Shown: positions 6,611 through 8,202 of the stretch, one piece after another
Layout: every line of letters begins with the position of its first letter
Position numbering within the stretch: position 1 is the first letter of the stretch
Assembly: GCA_026193155.1 (NCBI GenBank)
Contig: JAPHSI010000011.1
Location: forward strand, 1-8,202
Reading direction: 5' to 3'
DNA length: 8,202 nucleotides
Origin: Sulfurimonadaceae bacterium
Lineage (GTDB): Bacteria > Campylobacterota > Campylobacteria > Campylobacterales > Sulfurimonadaceae
Position numbers and translations under genes: made by a program
Notes under the pieces: model-generated
Databases searched by the model: none
Told to the model about the DNA's origin: nothing
Seen by the model: the letters and a program-made list of their open reading frames with translations, nothing else

Positions 6611-7243
6611 TTGATAATACTTTTTGATTTAGACGGTACATTAATAGAATCAACAGAAGCTATAACTTCTACTTTTCATCATGCCTTTGATGTCCATGGT
6701 GAAAAAAATCCGACAGATGCAGAGATTCAGGCATTAATTGGGCATCCTTTAGATGTCATGTTTTCACGTCTTGGTGTAGATGAAGACAGGGTATGGGATT
6801 TTGTAGATACCTATAAACAAAGGTATCGTGTTATATCAAAAATAAAAACTGAGCTTTTGCCACAAGCAAAAGAAGCCGTTGAATTAGCCAGCAGTTTTGC
6901 GACTTTGGGTATTGTAACAACTAAAACGGGACTATATTCACAAGAACTTATGGAACACTTTGGTTTAATGCATCATTTTAAAGTACTTATCGGTCGTGAA
7001 CATGTGCAAAAACCCAAACCTGATGCAGAACCTATTTTAAAAGCACTAGAACAGATGCAAAAAGACAATGATGTATGGATGATAGGTGATACTGAACTGG
7101 ATTTACTCTCAGCTAAAAATGCCGGTGTGAATTCTTTGGTAGTTTTATGTGGTTATGGAAGTAAAAAAAGTTTACAAAATTATACATCTGATTTTTTTGA
7201 AAATTCGTTTGAGGCAGTAAAATTTCTTAGTAAATTGAGATGA
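6611..7243 (+). CDS. HAD-family hydrolase, phosphoglycolate phosphatase-like
   Basis: A 210-residue haloacid dehalogenase-type phosphatase. All four motifs are present: I FDLDGTL with the nucleophile D6 and acid D8; II IVTTKTG with T103; III QKPKPDAEP with K134; IV MIGDTELD with D160 and D164. Residues about 14-80 form an alpha-helical cap of the Gph/PGMB type. Phosphoglycolate phosphatase is plausible in an organism that meets oxygen, but related enzymes act on other sugar phosphates, pyrophosphate or nucleotides. The start is TTG at 6611, fixed by the in-frame stop TAG at 6608-6610 directly before it. GGAG (6601-6604), inside the end of the previous gene, gives a Shine-Dalgarno at a good distance. 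The gene shares the reading frame of its upstream neighbour. Confidence 0.9.
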   Translation: MIILFDLDGTLIESTEAITSTFHHAFDVHGEKNPTDAEIQALIGHPLDVMFSRLGVDEDRVWDFVDTYKQRYRVISKIKTELLPQAKEAVELASSFATLGIVTTKTGLYSQELMEHFGLMHHFKVLIGREHVQKPKPDAEPILKALEQMQKDNDVWMIGDTELDLLSAKNAGVNSLVVLCGYGSKKSLQNYTSDFFENSFEAVKFLSKLR

Positions 7244-7252
7244 AAATTGTCA

Positions 7253-7279
7253 GAAAAATGCACAAAATAGGGCTTTTTC
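7253..7279 (+). terminator. Weak hairpin after the HAD gene
   Basis: GAAAAA(T)GC at 7253-7261 can pair with GCTTTTTC at 7272-7279, an eight-pair stem with one bulged T and a ten-base loop. Only two of the pairs away from the base are G-C, and the T-run is used up in the stem, so this is at best a poor terminator for the three-gene operon. Confidence 0.25.
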
Positions 7280-7286
7280 AGTTAAC

Positions 7287-7304
7287 TAATGTTATATATC
7301 ATTA
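7287..7304. repeat. Imperfect palindrome in the gap before porG
   Basis: TAATG-TTATATAT-CATTA is symmetric at 16 of its 18 positions. It lies about 30 bases upstream of the best far promoter candidate for the por genes. The outer arms recall Fur-type half-sites, but the spacing differs from the classical 19-base Fur box, so no regulator is assigned. Confidence 0.35.
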
Positions 7305-7319
7305 CCTATAAAATTTATT

Positions 7320-7347
7320 TTGATTTATAAAAGGGTATTATTATAAA
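7320..7347 (+). promoter_or_regulatory. Candidate promoter for the por genes
   Basis: TTGATT (7320-7325) and TATAAA (7342-7347) with a 16-base spacer make the best two-part sigma-70 match in the 215-base gap before porG. The predicted start near 7354 would give a leader of about 105 bases. A nearer alternative is TAAAAT (7408-7413), without a good -35, which would give a leader of about 40 bases. TATAAAA occurs three times (7307, 7326, 7342), so the region is very AT-rich and chance matches are likely. Confidence 0.35.
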
Positions 7348-7458
7348 AATTATATTCCAAAATCCCCATCTAACTAATCAAAAAGCTTACTTTAAGACCA
7401 ACTTCCCTAAAATACATAAACTAAATTAGAGAGAATTCCTAGAATTTAAGGAGAATTT

Positions 7459-8016
7459 ATGCTAGAGATTAGATGGCATAGCCGTGCTGGGCAGGGTGCT
7501 GTAACAGGTGCTAAGGGGTTAGCAGATGTTATATCTACAACTGGTAAACATGTTCAAGCATTCGCATTTTACGGGTCTGCAAAACGTGGAGCTGCTATGA
7601 CAGCTTATAATCGTGTTGATGATGAAGTTATTATGAATCATGAAAAATATATGGAGCCGGATTACGTTTTCGTAATTGACCCTGCTTTAGTATTTACTTC
7701 AGATGTAACTATCAATCACAAAGATACTACTAAGTACATAATTACAACTCACATGTCAACTGATGAGTTGGTAAAACAGCAGCCTAAGTTAGAAGGTAAA
7801 GAGGTGTACACGGTAGACTGTATTAAAATTGCTCAAGAGACTATTGGTCGTCCTATTCCAAATACGCCAATGCTTGGAGCTTTTATGAAAATCTCCGGTA
7901 TGTATGAAATGGACTTTTTTAAAGAAAGTATGCAAAGAATTCTTAAAAAACTACCACAAAAAATCATTGACGCGAATATGATTGCAATTCAACGCGCATA
8001 TGATGAAGTGAAATAG
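7459..8016 (+). CDS. porG: Pyruvate:ferredoxin (flavodoxin) oxidoreductase, gamma subunit
   Basis: The gamma subunit of a four-subunit 2-oxoacid:acceptor oxidoreductase. In its complex the enzyme interconverts pyruvate plus CoA and acetyl-CoA plus CO2 with a low-potential ferredoxin or flavodoxin; in reductive TCA autotrophs it works as pyruvate synthase. The 185 residues match the family. Visible marks are IRWHSRAGQGAVTGAKGLA (4-22), FAFYGSAKRGAAMTAYNRV (35-53, the FGPERRGA-like block) and PNTPMLGAF near 134-142. The Shine-Dalgarno AAGGAG (7448-7453) lies five bases before the ATG. The order gamma then delta matches the Helicobacter por locus (there named porC-porD) and argues against the 2-oxoglutarate enzyme, whose oor genes begin with delta in that group. 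The alpha and beta genes should follow outside the window. Confidence 0.92.
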   Translation: MLEIRWHSRAGQGAVTGAKGLADVISTTGKHVQAFAFYGSAKRGAAMTAYNRVDDEVIMNHEKYMEPDYVFVIDPALVFTSDVTINHKDTTKYIITTHMSTDELVKQQPKLEGKEVYTVDCIKIAQETIGRPIPNTPMLGAFMKISGMYEMDFFKESMQRILKKLPQKIIDANMIAIQRAYDEVK

Positions 8017-8023
8017 GGGGCTG

Positions 8024-8202
8024 ATGATGGCAAATAAAGGATGGGATGAATTTGAAATCGGAGCTATGCTTCGCTCGTTTGATGGAAAAGCAGCAGATGT
8101 AATCGCTACAACTCACCAAGAAGATCGTAACTATTCTGAAAATAGTTCATTTACAGCAAGTGTTGCTGACTGGAGAATCTTAAAACCTGTATTTAACAAA
8201 GA
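8024..8202 (+). CDS. porD: Pyruvate:ferredoxin oxidoreductase, delta subunit (3' truncated by window edge)
   Basis: The first 59 codons of the small ferredoxin-like delta subunit, which carries two 4Fe-4S clusters in this enzyme family. The visible part has KGWDEFEIGAMLRSFDG (5-21) and, near the edge, ADWRILKPVFNK, the sequence that in Por delta subunits comes just before the first cysteine cluster; the cysteines themselves lie beyond the window. Two ATG codons stand side by side (8024 and 8027). The purine run GGGGG (8016-8020), overlapping the porG stop, is three or six bases away from them, so the second ATG is at least as likely. The seven-base gap shows an operon with porG. Confidence 0.88.
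   Translation, partial: MMANKGWDEFEIGAMLRSFDGKAADVIATTHQEDRNYSENSSFTASVADWRILKPVFNK

Noticed and set aside
7287..7304. Classical Fur box
   Set aside because: The TAATG and CATTA arms look right, but they are eight bases apart rather than the five in the 19-base consensus.
7434..7457. Hairpin hiding the porG Shine-Dalgarno (TTCCT against AGGAG)
   Set aside because: Only four or five pairs including one G-U, with an eight-base loop, so it is too weak to suggest a riboswitch or thermometer.
1..8202. CRISPR array, tRNA, transposon ends, phage or defence island
   Set aside because: No regularly spaced repeats, cloverleaf, transposase or integrase sequence, or known defence domain was seen; genes are densely packed housekeeping or metabolic genes on one strand.

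Overview
The window is about 8.2 kb of AT-rich DNA with every recognisable gene on the + strand. Gene content points to a Campylobacterota (epsilonproteobacterial) chromosome, most like Sulfurimonas or a relative. The pointers are a RecB-like AddA helicase-nuclease next to rplM-rpsI, a small rubredoxin, and a four-subunit-type pyruvate:ferredoxin oxidoreductase locus starting in the order gamma-delta, as in Helicobacter and Campylobacter. The taxonomic call is from remembered synteny and protein flavour, not from a search.

Layout: (1) 1-1858: the C-terminal part of an AddA/RecB-like helicase-nuclease, cut by the window edge, followed 14 bases later by a small YwbE-family protein. (2) 1859-2709: a candidate promoter, a 55-residue rubredoxin, and a LysE-type membrane exporter that starts at TTG in the same frame as the rubredoxin. 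(3) 2710-3700: a promoter region with two close palindromes, rplM and rpsI (ribosomal proteins L13 and S9), and a clear intrinsic terminator. (4) 3701-7243: a probable three-gene operon. It holds an uncharacterised membrane-anchored protein whose ATG sits only seven bases after a TATAAT box, a family 5 (oligopeptide/nickel type) periplasmic solute-binding protein, and a HAD phosphatase whose TTG start directly abuts the previous stop codon. (5) 7244-8202: a 215-base AT-rich intergenic region, then the gamma subunit of pyruvate:ferredoxin oxidoreductase and the first 59 codons of the delta subunit.

How the genes relate: the AddA product repairs double-strand breaks, and L13/S9 are core ribosome parts. 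Rubredoxin and the Por enzyme are low-potential electron-transfer and carbon-metabolism proteins typical of microaerophilic or anaerobic autotrophs, where Por can run as pyruvate synthase in the reductive TCA cycle. These units look like separate housekeeping transcription units rather than one pathway.

I found no CRISPR array, tRNA, rRNA, insertion sequence, toxin-antitoxin pair or phage gene, and no convincing new multi-gene system. The points most worth a second look are small-scale: a likely leaderless mRNA at 3741, two gene pairs kept in one frame across a single stop, and the paired palindromes in front of rplM.
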